From NCBI GenBank assembly GCA_027620495.1, contig JAQCEA010000009.1:1-64000 (forward strand): a DNA stretch of 64,000 nucleotides, written 5' to 3'. The stretch is from Pseudomonadota bacterium. GTDB taxonomy: Bacteria; Pseudomonadota; Alphaproteobacteria; Puniceispirillales; Puniceispirillaceae. The notes beneath the pieces are model-generated. The model made no database searches, was not told where the DNA came from, and worked only from the letters and a program-made list of their open reading frames with translations. Below, one piece after another: positions 26,133-34,579 of this stretch. The position numbers and the translations under genes are program-made. Within the stretch, counting starts at the first letter, position 1, and each line of letters opens with the position of its first letter.

Positions 26133-27545
26133 TCATCGCAATTTTGCGGCAAGCTCTGCAACCTCTGACATCGCGTCATGGATGCGCCCAAACATATCAT
26201 CCAATTCCGCCTTTGATATGATTAATGGCGGACAAAACCCAATGATATCACCGGGCAAGGCACGTAAAATCACCCCATGTTTTTGAATGATAGCGACCGC
26301 CTGTGCGGCAATTTTCTGTGACGCATCAAATTTTTTGTGGCTGTGTTTGTCAGCGGCAAATTCCATCGCCCCAATCAGACCGATTGACCGCACATTGCCA
26401 ATAAAATCATATTGTTCCATAGCGGCAACATGTCCGGCAAATGAGGGTGCCACCGAACGAACATGCCCAATAACATCGCGCTCCTGCATCAATTGCTGGG
26501 CGCGCAATGCAACCGCCGCACATACCGGGTGCGCCGAATAGGTATATCCATGGCCAAAGACGCCTAATCTTTCAGCTTGTTCGGCAAGCGGTGCATAAAC
26601 CTTATCTGACATCATCACCGCTGAAATCGGTAAATAAGCTGATGATAGCGCCTTGGCACATGTCAACATATCTGGCCGCACATCCATGGTTTGCGACCCC
26701 CACATATTGCCGGTCCGACCAAAGCCGCAAATCACCTCGTCCGCCACCAGCAACACATCATATTTTTCCAGAACAGCGCGGATTTTTGCAAAATAACCAG
26801 CAGGCGGAATGATCACTCCGCCAGCGCCCATCACCGGTTCGGCAAATAATGCCGCCACCGTATCCGGCCCTTCTGCCAGAATTAAATCTTCTAGTTCAGC
26901 GGCACAACGGCTGGCAAATGCTTCCTCGCTTTCGCCAGCATGCGCGCCATTATAATAGTCTGGTGCGGTTGTATGTTTGACAAAATCAAGCGGCAGCCCA
27001 AACCCATCTTGTGCATAAGCCAGCGCGGTCATGCTAGCCGCCGCCATCGTGACACCGTGATACCCTTTTTTACGGCTGATAATTTTTCGCTTTTCCGGCC
27101 GTCCCAATGCAGCATTATAATACCACACCATTTTCATTGCGGTATCGTTCGCCTCTGACCCAGAGGCGGCAAAAAACACTTTACTCATATGGCTACCGCC
27201 ACCAGCAGGCGGAGCATTGGTGATCAGCATTTCAGCAAGCTCTATGGCTGGATCAACCGTTTTTCCGGCAAAGCTGTGATAAAATGGCAATTTATTGAAT
27301 TGCGCGATCGCGGCATTGACCAATTCAGGTTCGGAAAAGCCAAGTGATGCACACCATAACCCGCTCATCCCTTCATAAAAACGATTGCCCGAATCATCAT
27401 GCACAAACACACCATCACCTTTGGCGATGATATGCGGGCCAGCCGCTGCCAATTGTGCCGGATTGGTATAGGGATGCATATGAAAGGCGACATCCCGGCT
27501 AGCTGGTGAATTGCCAGCAAGATTTATATTGGTAGGTTTGTTCAT
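26133..27545 (-). CDS. Class III PLP aminotransferase (omega-amino acid / putrescine-pyruvate type)
   Basis: This fold-type I aminotransferase of 470 aa acts on omega-amino groups. Visible are GMSGLWCASLGF, the PLP-phosphate loop FFAASGSEANDTAMKMVWYYN, the acid contact LLVADEVICGFGRTGNMWG, and the Schiff-base Lys in CAKALSSAYLPIS. The HPYTNP and GSEAND features resemble putrescine-pyruvate and beta-alanine-pyruvate enzymes. Its position downstream of a PotABCD-type importer and a ureohydrolase supports a polyamine or omega-amino acid substrate. It lies 24 bp after the SDR gene. Confidence 0.85.
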   Translation of the reverse strand: MNKPTNINLAGNSPASRDVAFHMHPYTNPAQLAAAGPHIIAKGDGVFVHDDSGNRFYEGMSGLWCASLGFSEPELVNAAIAQFNKLPFYHSFAGKTVDPAIELAEMLITNAPPAGGGSHMSKVFFAASGSEANDTAMKMVWYYNAALGRPEKRKIISRKKGYHGVTMAAASMTALAYAQDGFGLPLDFVKHTTAPDYYNGAHAGESEEAFASRCAAELEDLILAEGPDTVAALFAEPVMGAGGVIIPPAGYFAKIRAVLEKYDVLLVADEVICGFGRTGNMWGSQTMDVRPDMLTCAKALSSAYLPISAVMMSDKVYAPLAEQAERLGVFGHGYTYSAHPVCAAVALRAQQLMQERDVIGHVRSVAPSFAGHVAAMEQYDFIGNVRSIGLIGAMEFAADKHSHKKFDASQKIAAQAVAIIQKHGVILRALPGDIIGFCPPLIISKAELDDMFGRIHDAMSEVAELAAKLR

Positions 27546-27569
27546 CCTTTTGTTCCTCTAGAACGGGGA

Positions 27570-28307
27570 CTACACATGCTGACCGCCATTTACGTGAATT
27601 TCAGCCCCATTCACATAATTTGCCTGATCACTACATAAGAAAAAAATTATGTCGGCCACTTCATTAGCACTGCCAAAACGCCGCATCGGGATTTGTGGCA
27701 AAATGGCCGCCTCACTATCGGGCGACAATATATCCGTTTTGATTTCACCGGGCGCAATGGCATTCACCCGTACGCCGCGTTTACCAAAATCAGACGCCAT
27801 TTCCCGGGTCAGCGCGCTTAGCGCCGCTTTTGATGTGGCATAGGCAGACCCAGCAAATTCATGCACCCGGCTACCAGCAATTGATGTCACATTTACCACC
27901 GTACCAGACCCAGCCTGCAAACAGTCAAGAAGTGATTTGGCCAGCATTAATGGGGCAAACACATTCACCTGATACACCTGTTGCCATAAAGCTAGATCAC
28001 CCGACACAGAATCAAGCCGCCGTCCATCAGCTGACTTTGGCGAAATTCCGGCATTATTAACCAGCGCATGTAACGGCGCGCCATTCAGCCTTGATTTTAA
28101 TTCAGTAACACCGCGCTCGACATCTGCTGGTGTGGCCAGATCAATTTGCAGATGGTCTTCCGGGCCAGCTTCCCACGGGCAATTTTCCGGAAAGCCATGA
28201 CGCGAACAGGTAATAACCCGCCAACCTTCTTTGGAAAATCTTTTGACCGTGGCGTGGCCAATACCACGGCTGGCCCCGGTCAAGACAAGTATTTTGCGAT
28301 CATCCAT
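27570..28307 (-). CDS. Short-chain dehydrogenase/reductase
   Basis: This classical SDR has 245 aa from the ATG at 28307; the track start (28382) adds 25 residues with no family support. The cofactor motif is TGASRGIGHATV, NNAGIS is present, the catalytic Ser lies in NVTSIAGSR, and YATSK gives the Tyr-Lys pair. A purine-rich AAGGGG lies upstream of the start. It sits between the potC-like gene and the aminotransferase in one minus-strand unit. Substrate unknown, presumably a hydroxy or keto intermediate of the same pathway. Confidence 0.87.
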   Translation of the reverse strand: MDDRKILVLTGASRGIGHATVKRFSKEGWRVITCSRHGFPENCPWEAGPEDHLQIDLATPADVERGVTELKSRLNGAPLHALVNNAGISPKSADGRRLDSVSGDLALWQQVYQVNVFAPLMLAKSLLDCLQAGSGTVVNVTSIAGSRVHEFAGSAYATSKAALSALTREMASDFGKRGVRVNAIAPGEIKTDILSPDSEAAILPQIPMRRFGSANEVADIIFFLCSDQANYVNGAEIHVNGGQHV

Positions 28308-28443
28308 CTGCCTGCCCCTTGATGCGGAGATACTACAACCCGGCCATTGCCTATGTGCCACAGGCCGGAAACCGATATCCAATTCATGTCAGACTGCGCC
28401 ATCCAAAAGGTGGCTGTCAACGGCTGTTAGCGGCACTGATGGC

Positions 28444-29358
28444 TTAGCTTGGTGTGATGCCGCGCAGACGTTCCGAACGCCGTCTTAGCAATTCAAGAAC
28501 CGTGAGCAAAATAATCGACAAAATTACCAGCAATGTTGCCACCGCTAAAATTGTCGGGCTGATTTGTTCACGAATCCCAGACCACATTTGTCGCGGAATT
28601 GTGCGTTGTTCGGGACTAGCCAGAAACAGCACCGCAACCACTTCGTCAAATGAAGTGATAAAGGCAAACAATCCACCCGATACAACGCCTGGAATAATCA
28701 ATGGCATTTGCACACGCCGGAATGTTGTGATCGGCCCCGCACCAAGCGAATTAGCCGCCCGTACCAGCGATTTATCAAACCCAACAAGCGTTGCTGTCAC
28801 GGTGATAATGACAAATGGTGTGCCAAGAACGGCATGCGCCATAATCACCCCTAGATAGGTCTGGCTAAGCTGGATACGCGAATAGAAAAAGAACATGCCA
28901 GCGGCGGTAATCACCAGCGGCACAATCATTGGCGAGATCAAAATTGACATCACCATCCGGCGGTAGGGCATTTCTGACCGGCTTAGACCAATCGCCGCCA
29001 AGGTACCAAGCGCAGTTGATAGCAACGTGGCGCAAATACCGATAAAGAAGCTGTTGCGGATTGCCCGCATCCATTGACCGTTATTCCAAGTATCCGAAAA
29101 CCATGCCCAACTTAACGGTTCGTCAGGTGCCGCCATGCCATTTCGCAAAATATCTTCATACCAGCGCAATGAAAAGGCGGCGGGGTCAAATGACAGCATG
29201 CCGGGGGTAAAACTGAAATAGGGTTCAACATTGAATGACAAAGGCAACACAATCAAAATCGGCAAGATCAAAAACAAAAAGATCAATCCGCAAATAAACC
29301 GATAGGTATAGTGCCAGATATATTCACCAGTGCTGGTATAAGGGGGTAGCTTTGCCAT
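28444..29358 (-). CDS. potC: ABC transporter permease (PotC-like)
   Basis: This inner-membrane permease of the spermidine/putrescine-type ABC importers has 304 aa and six hydrophobic segments. The EAA loop reads AANSLGAGPITTFRRVQMPLIIPGV. It starts 4 bp before the PotB-like stop boundary in the operon. The C terminus is basic (LLRRRSERLRGI), facing the cytoplasm. Substrate is inferred only from family and neighbours. Confidence 0.88.
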   Translation of the reverse strand: MAKLPPYTSTGEYIWHYTYRFICGLIFLFLILPILIVLPLSFNVEPYFSFTPGMLSFDPAAFSLRWYEDILRNGMAAPDEPLSWAWFSDTWNNGQWMRAIRNSFFIGICATLLSTALGTLAAIGLSRSEMPYRRMVMSILISPMIVPLVITAAGMFFFYSRIQLSQTYLGVIMAHAVLGTPFVIITVTATLVGFDKSLVRAANSLGAGPITTFRRVQMPLIIPGVVSGGLFAFITSFDEVVAVLFLASPEQRTIPRQMWSGIREQISPTILAVATLLVILSIILLTVLELLRRRSERLRGITPS

Positions 29359-29362
29359 TGAT

Positions 29363-30631
29363 TTATCCCAGCTTCATATTGTCGATGCCAATAATACGAT
29401 CATAGGCCCAATAGAGAAGCAAAACGCCAGCCAACAAAATGCCGCCAAGCGCCGCGGCCAACGACCAATTGAGTGATTTTTGCATATGATAGGCAATCAT
29501 ATTTGAAATCAACTGACCATCCTGTCCGCCGACAAGTGCGGGCGTGATGTAATAGCCAATTGCCAAAATGAACACCAATAGACCGCCCGCCCCGACACCT
29601 GGAATTGTTTGCGGCATATATACTTTTAAAAAGGCGCGCGTTGGTGTGGCACCAAGCGATCTAGCCGCCCGCATATAGGATGGTGGAATGGTTTTCATCA
29701 CCGAATAGAGCGGTAGAATCATAAAGGGCAACAAAATATGCGTCATCGCGACGATCGTGCCAGTCATGTTGTAAATCAGCGAAAAGCGGGACTCATCCCC
29801 AGTGATTCCGATCCAGACAAGCAAATCATTGACCACGCCTTGTGACTGCAAAATGGCAATCCATGCTGTTGTCCGCACCAAAAGCGATGTCCAAAATGGC
29901 AACAACACCATAATCATCAGCAAATTTGAATACCGTAGCGGCAATGTCGCCAGCAAATAGGCAACCGGATAGCCAAGCAACAGACATAACAGCATAACCG
30001 TGCCAGAAATCAGCAGCGTACGCCAAAATAGTTTTACATAAATCTGTCGATTTTCGACCTGACTGACAAAGCCCTGGTCAACGGTATATTTACTGTCAAG
30101 CGCTGTCGCATAAAACCCCGGGGTCAGGCTTTGCGAAGTCAGCTTCATCGCCTGCCAGACTTCGAGATTGCCCCAGTCTTTGTCGATTTTCATCATAGAT
30201 TCGGCATAAGGCGGCGCGGCCTTTTTGACCTTGCGCGCAGATGACGTAAACAGCGAACGTGTGCCGGGCAATTCTTGGTTCACCCGTGTGGCAATTCGCC
30301 CAATGGTCTTGTCTTCTCGCGCCGTTTTTAGATCCGTCACAAGCGCCGCAAACATCTCTTCAGACGGCGTACTAACCCCATCCCATTTTGCGAGCTGCTG
30401 CGTTAAATTTGGGGTGTATGAGGCAAACGTATCATTGTAAACGCCCTGCCACATCAATGCCAGAATCGGAATCACGAAACTGGCCATCACAAAGGCGAAT
30501 AACGGCAACACCAGACCAACCGCACGCACCCGGCTGCGAAACAGGGCTTGGGCAAGTTTCTTTTTCAGGGGCGTTCCATCAGCCGCCGTAATTGGCATTT
30601 CTGCTGATGAATTTACGTCAGTTATCGCCAT
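29363..30631 (-). CDS. potB: ABC transporter permease (PotB-like) with a long periplasmic insert
   Basis: This 422-aa permease of a polyamine-type ABC importer is about 120 residues longer than E. coli PotB (about 285 aa). The extra length is a hydrophilic insert between the first membrane segment (LVLPLFAFVMASFVIPILALMW) and the second, from about residue 65 to 200. The EAA motif is RAARSLGATPTRAFLKVYMPQTIPGV. This insert recurs in a subgroup of PotB proteins in marine alphaproteobacteria, as far as I recall. It is probably exposed to the periplasm, near the binding protein. Confidence 0.87.
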   Translation of the reverse strand: MAITDVNSSAEMPITAADGTPLKKKLAQALFRSRVRAVGLVLPLFAFVMASFVIPILALMWQGVYNDTFASYTPNLTQQLAKWDGVSTPSEEMFAALVTDLKTAREDKTIGRIATRVNQELPGTRSLFTSSARKVKKAAPPYAESMMKIDKDWGNLEVWQAMKLTSQSLTPGFYATALDSKYTVDQGFVSQVENRQIYVKLFWRTLLISGTVMLLCLLLGYPVAYLLATLPLRYSNLLMIMVLLPFWTSLLVRTTAWIAILQSQGVVNDLLVWIGITGDESRFSLIYNMTGTIVAMTHILLPFMILPLYSVMKTIPPSYMRAARSLGATPTRAFLKVYMPQTIPGVGAGGLLVFILAIGYYITPALVGGQDGQLISNMIAYHMQKSLNWSLAAALGGILLAGVLLLYWAYDRIIGIDNMKLG

Positions 30632-30651
30632 TGATAATCTCGTTAAATTTC

Positions 30652-30694
30652 ATAAAAAATAATGACGGCTACACCATTAATGATGCAGCCGTCA
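30652..30694 (-). terminator. Hairpin with T-run after potD (attenuating terminator)
   Basis: TGACGGCT (30663-30670) pairs with AGCCGTCA (30687-30694). On the minus strand this is followed by TTATTTTTTATG. It lies between the potD stop and the potB start. It would end or protect most potD mRNA and let a fraction read through into the permeases. Confidence 0.7.
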
Positions 30695-30702
30695 CAGTCA
30701 TT

Positions 30703-31794
30703 TTATTGCGCCAACCAAGCGTTGAAACGCTCGTTCAGCTGATCCTGGTTATCTGCCCAGAATTCAAAGTCATTTTGCAACGCATTGGCAAAGTTAGCAG
30801 GTGCTGTTGGCATATGCTGGGCCATCTGAATGCTTTCGTCAGCATGATAGGTGCCGATTCTCGCAACAGATGACGCACGGGCTGGGCCATATGAAATCCA
30901 TGAAGCCTGAGCCGCCAGCTGTTCTGTCGCAGTTGAGAACGCCACAAAATCAAGCGCGGCGTCTTTGTTCTTTGAGCCTTTTGGGATCACCCAGAGATCA
31001 AGGTCATAGATTTGACCGTCCCATACCATTTCGAATGGCTGGCCTTCGCCGTTTTTCGCGTTAAACACACGGCCACTCCACGCTGTTGACATCACAACTT
31101 CACCATCAGCAAGCAGTTGTGGAGGCTGTGCACCAGCTTCCCACCAAACAACATCGCCTTTGATTGTGTCGAGCTTGGCAAATGCGCGGGCAACACCCTC
31201 TTCGGTGCTAAGCACATCATAAACCTGACCAACAGGCACTCCATCAGCAATCAGTGCAAATTCCAAAGTCACTTTTGGTGATTTGCGCAGACCGCGCTTG
31301 CCAGGGAATGATTTTGTATCGAAAAAATCAGCCATGGTTTTTGGCGCATTCCAGTTACGCAACTTGCTTGAATCATAGGCATAAACAGATGACCACACGA
31401 TGCTGGCAACCGCACATTCATGCAGCGTACCCGGCAGGAAATCTTCGGTGGCTGGTGTGCCATCAGGCGCTGCCGGCAAAATTCCATGGTCGATTGTTTC
31501 TAACAGACCCTCGTCACATGCGCGGATGGCGTCTGACAATTCAACGTCAACAACATCCCATGTCACGTTACCTGACTCAACCTGTGCTTTAATTTCGGCA
31601 ATACCCCCACCGTAATCTTCCGATACGATAGATTTGCCAGTCTTGGCCATCCATGGCTTGTGATAAGCTTCAATCTGTGACTTGGTGTACGCACCACCCC
31701 AAGATACGATGGTCAAATCATTGGCCAGAGCAGTACCGCTAACACATAGCGACATACCTGCAACGGCAAAAAGGCCCTTTGTAAATCGAGACAT
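30703..31794 (-). CDS. potD: ABC transporter substrate-binding protein (PotD/spermidine-putrescine type)
   Basis: This periplasmic solute-binding protein has 363 aa from the ATG at 31794, which has an AGGAGG site; the track start at 31866 is too early. The signal peptide (FTKGLFAVAGMSLCVSGTALA) precedes the mature start NDLTIVSWGGAYTKSQ, typical of family 1 polyamine-binding proteins. Internal features include SWSGRVFNAKNGEG-like ligand-region residues (TAWSGRVF) and DLDLWVIPKGSKNKDAALDF. It lies after potA in the operon. The ligand could be a polyamine, agmatine or another cationic compound. Confidence 0.88.
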   Translation of the reverse strand: MSRFTKGLFAVAGMSLCVSGTALANDLTIVSWGGAYTKSQIEAYHKPWMAKTGKSIVSEDYGGGIAEIKAQVESGNVTWDVVDVELSDAIRACDEGLLETIDHGILPAAPDGTPATEDFLPGTLHECAVASIVWSSVYAYDSSKLRNWNAPKTMADFFDTKSFPGKRGLRKSPKVTLEFALIADGVPVGQVYDVLSTEEGVARAFAKLDTIKGDVVWWEAGAQPPQLLADGEVVMSTAWSGRVFNAKNGEGQPFEMVWDGQIYDLDLWVIPKGSKNKDAALDFVAFSTATEQLAAQASWISYGPARASSVARIGTYHADESIQMAQHMPTAPANFANALQNDFEFWADNQDQLNERFNAWLAQ

Positions 31795-31817
31795 TTTGTC
31801 TTTCCTCCTATTGTTAC

Positions 31818-31839
31818 CGGTACAATTATCCATGTACCG
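31818..31839. promoter_or_regulatory. Palindrome in the potD 5' leader
   Basis: CGGTACA (31818-31824) and TGTACCG (31833-31839) form a perfect 7-bp inverted repeat with an 8-nt centre. It lies directly upstream of the potD ribosome-binding site and could be a repressor operator or a leader hairpin. No regulator gene is adjacent. Confidence 0.4.
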
Positions 31840-31920
31840 CTCTTGGTTTATACCACCGCGAGACATAAATTTGCCTTTGCAGCAGCGGCATATTATTGAC
31901 TATTCACATAGTCAAACTTT

Positions 31921-33015
31921 TTACCGATAATCCAGCGCCCTGCAATCATCGGTCTTCCAACCCACATACAGATTAGCACCAATCTCGAGGCCCAAATGGC
32001 CAGATGTGTTTGGTACTTTCACGATAAATTGATCATCACCAGCCACATTCATCCGGCAGCGGATATGATCACCAAGGTAAATTAATTCTTCAATGCGCGC
32101 ATCAAGCATACTCATGCTTGATGATTTTTTGGCCGACACAACACAACGTTCAGGCCGCACCGACAACATCGTCCGGCTGCCTTTGCCATCATTATTGATC
32201 GACAAGGCTTTGACCATGTGGCCCGAGTCCAACTTGACCGTTGCCACAGATTTTACAACCGACTCAACCGTGCCATTCAACCGGTTATTTTCGCCAATAA
32301 ATTGTGCAACAAAAGCATTGTCAGGCTTTTCATACAATGTCACCGGATCGGCAAGTTGCTGGATAATGCCATCGTCAAACACCGCAATACGGTTTGACAT
32401 GGTCAACGCCTCTGACTGGTCATGCGTCACATAGACAACGGTAACGCCGAGATTTTCGTGAATATGCTTGATTTCATATTGCATATGTTCACGCAGCTGT
32501 TTGTCAAGCGCACCAAGTGGTTCGTCCATCAGCACCAATTCAGGTTCAAAAACTAGGGCTCTGGCCAAAGCAATACGCTGTTGTTGGCCGCCCGATAGCT
32601 GCGCAGGCTTGCGGTCGATAAAGGCCAGCATTTGCACCATATCGAGTACCTTGCGGACCTTTTCTTCAACCTTTGCCGGTTCCATTTTCCGCACTTTCAA
32701 CGGAAACGCCAGATTTTCGCCGACTGTCATATGCGGAAATAGCGCATAATTTTGAAAAACCATGCCAATACCGCGTTTATGAGGCGGGATGTTATTGATC
32801 GGCCGGCCTGCAAGTTCAATATCGCCATGTGTTGCCGTTTCGAACCCGGCCAGCATCATCAAACAGGTTGTTTTTCCAGACCCGGACGGCCCCAGCATCG
32901 TGACAAATTCACCAGCGGCAATATCCAGGTTCAAATCTTTGACGACAAGTGTCTCGCCATCATAGCTCTTTTGAACGTTTTTAAATCGCACAAACGGATT
33001 ATCGATTGTTTGCAT
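31921..33015 (-). CDS. potA: ABC transporter ATP-binding protein (PotA-like)
   Basis: This 364-aa ATPase subunit powers polyamine-type uptake. It shows Walker A GPSGSGKTT, signature LSGGQQQRIALARAL and Walker B LVLMDEPLGALD, then the switch His in VTHDQSEAL. A C-terminal TOBE regulatory domain covers about residues 240-364. It is the most upstream gene of the transporter cluster, 126 bp before potD, with the ureohydrolase gene a further 300 bp upstream. Confidence 0.93.
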   Translation of the reverse strand: MQTIDNPFVRFKNVQKSYDGETLVVKDLNLDIAAGEFVTMLGPSGSGKTTCLMMLAGFETATHGDIELAGRPINNIPPHKRGIGMVFQNYALFPHMTVGENLAFPLKVRKMEPAKVEEKVRKVLDMVQMLAFIDRKPAQLSGGQQQRIALARALVFEPELVLMDEPLGALDKQLREHMQYEIKHIHENLGVTVVYVTHDQSEALTMSNRIAVFDDGIIQQLADPVTLYEKPDNAFVAQFIGENNRLNGTVESVVKSVATVKLDSGHMVKALSINNDGKGSRTMLSVRPERCVVSAKKSSSMSMLDARIEELIYLGDHIRCRMNVAGDDQFIVKVPNTSGHLGLEIGANLYVGWKTDDCRALDYR

Positions 33016-33122
33016 TCATTCCATTCCCGAGTCGCACATGCATCCGATTGTGTCAGAGCGACGTTAATTTCAGGCCGATATCAATAAACGAGTGATGATT
33101 CAAATTGGTTTGGTAAATACCT

Positions 33123-33149
33123 AAAACATGTCAAAAAAATAAAACATGT
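33123..33149. promoter_or_regulatory. Direct repeat AAAACATGT in the potA upstream gap
   Basis: AAAACATGT occurs at 33123-33131 and 33141-33149, spaced 18 bp. Each copy contains the palindrome ACATGT. The surrounding gap (33016-33316, 301 bp, between potA and the agmatinase gene) is AT-rich and otherwise shows no gene or RNA that I recognise. It probably holds the potA promoter. The repeat is a candidate regulator site only. Confidence 0.3.
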
Positions 33150-33316
33150 TGTGAGGCATGACGCAACACCATAACGATCAAAAAATACCTTGATTCGATT
33201 AAATTTATCTTTAACGGACCGATATTTATCCTTTACCACCATTGCAACTTCACTCGGTTGGATTGCACAATGCTTCAGACCGGCACCTTCGCCCTAGAGC
33301 AGGTCTGATACGAGGC

Positions 33317-34270
33317 TCAGCGATGATGATGGATTCGACCAATCAAATTGAGCAAAATTTGCGCCGCCAAAGTTGTGGTGCTGCCGGACAAATCATAATC
33401 GGGTGCCACCTCGACCAAATCGACGCCAACAATATCTCCATGCTTGCTCAAACCATCCAGAAATTCCAAGATTTCATAATATAAAAACCCGCCATGCGAT
33501 GGGGTGCCTGTACCGGCCGCAATGGACGGGTCAAATCCATCAATATCAATGGTCAGATAATAGCGTTCGCCTTTGGGGATGCGGGCCAGCATGCCATCAA
33601 CACCCAATTTGCGGAACTGGCGGACTGATTGAATATCAGAACCCATTTTGCGGGCATCTTCATAGCCATCACGGGCTGTTGAAGACACATTGCGAATACC
33701 AATTTGCGACAGGCCAGTGACATAGGGTTTTTCTGCCGCACGCCGCATTGGATTGCCATGCCCATATTTCACACCATGACGTTCATCAACAAAATCGAGA
33801 TGTGCATCAATTTGCACAAGGTGAACTGGCGCTTGATCAGAAAAGGCGTTGATACAGGGAATATTTACCGAATGGTCGCCGCCAAGCACAATTGGAATGG
33901 CCCCTGCCGCAAGAATCGCTCGAACGCCAGCTTCGATATTGGCATGGCTTTGCACCGTATCGGTATGCACAATATCGGCATCACCAATATCAACAATCCG
34001 AATTTTATGAGCTTCTAGATAGGTTACATCATCTTCATGGTCATAAGCGCCAGCATGGCCAAATGAAAACAGCGTTGACGCCTCACGAATGCCGCGCGGG
34101 CCAAACCGCGCCCCCGCCCGAAATTGTGTGCCAAAATCAAAAGGCGCGCCCAAAATAGCAAAATCAGCATCAATTGAGTCCCAATCCGGCTGATAGGGAA
34201 ATTTGCCAAAACTACACAAACCAACAAAAGGCAGGTTCAGTCGTCCGGCCTCGTATCCATGTTTTGACAT
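33317..34270 (-). CDS. speB: Agmatinase/arginase family ureohydrolase
   Basis: This manganese-dependent ureohydrolase has 317 aa from the ATG at 34270, which has an AGGAGG site; the track start at 34351 is too early. The metal-binding motifs are GGDHSVNIP, DAHLDFVDE and DIDGFDPSIAAGTGTPSHGG, all intact. The family cleaves agmatine, guanidinobutyrate, guanidinopropionate or, in some members, other guanidino compounds to urea and an amine. The linked importer, aminotransferase and aldehyde dehydrogenase support a catabolic role. The exact substrate is open. No urease genes are in the window. Confidence 0.88.
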   Translation of the reverse strand: MSKHGYEAGRLNLPFVGLCSFGKFPYQPDWDSIDADFAILGAPFDFGTQFRAGARFGPRGIREASTLFSFGHAGAYDHEDDVTYLEAHKIRIVDIGDADIVHTDTVQSHANIEAGVRAILAAGAIPIVLGGDHSVNIPCINAFSDQAPVHLVQIDAHLDFVDERHGVKYGHGNPMRRAAEKPYVTGLSQIGIRNVSSTARDGYEDARKMGSDIQSVRQFRKLGVDGMLARIPKGERYYLTIDIDGFDPSIAAGTGTPSHGGFLYYEILEFLDGLSKHGDIVGVDLVEVAPDYDLSGSTTTLAAQILLNLIGRIHHHR

Positions 34271-34426
34271 TTTGTCCTCCTGCCATAGGGGGTTTATTTT
34301 ACTTTGATGCTGAATGGCGCCATGCGCGACCCAAGAAAAACAGTAAAACAATAAAGGTATAACAACAAGCTGTGCGTCTTGTTATCGCGCGTCTAGGGAT
34401 ATATCCATAATCTAGTTCATTGAGCC

Positions 34427-34464
34427 AAATCATTCACCTAAATCATTCACCTAAATCATTCACT
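34427..34464. repeat. 13-bp tandem repeat, three copies
   Basis: AAATCATTCACCT occurs at 34427 and 34440, with a third copy at 34453 that ends ..CACT. It lies in the 309-bp divergent gap (34271-34579) between the ureohydrolase and the dpaL-like gene. Nothing else in that gap is recognisable, though both promoters should be there. Copy-number change could alter promoter spacing. Confidence 0.75.
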
Positions 34465-34579
34465 GGCAATTTTTTATCTTTACCATAATCTGCAACTGCG
34501 GCAGTCTTTGCCCACATCACACCTAGTATGAGACATGCCGCAAGATTGGCGTCGTATGCGTAAATAAAGGGATCTGGTT

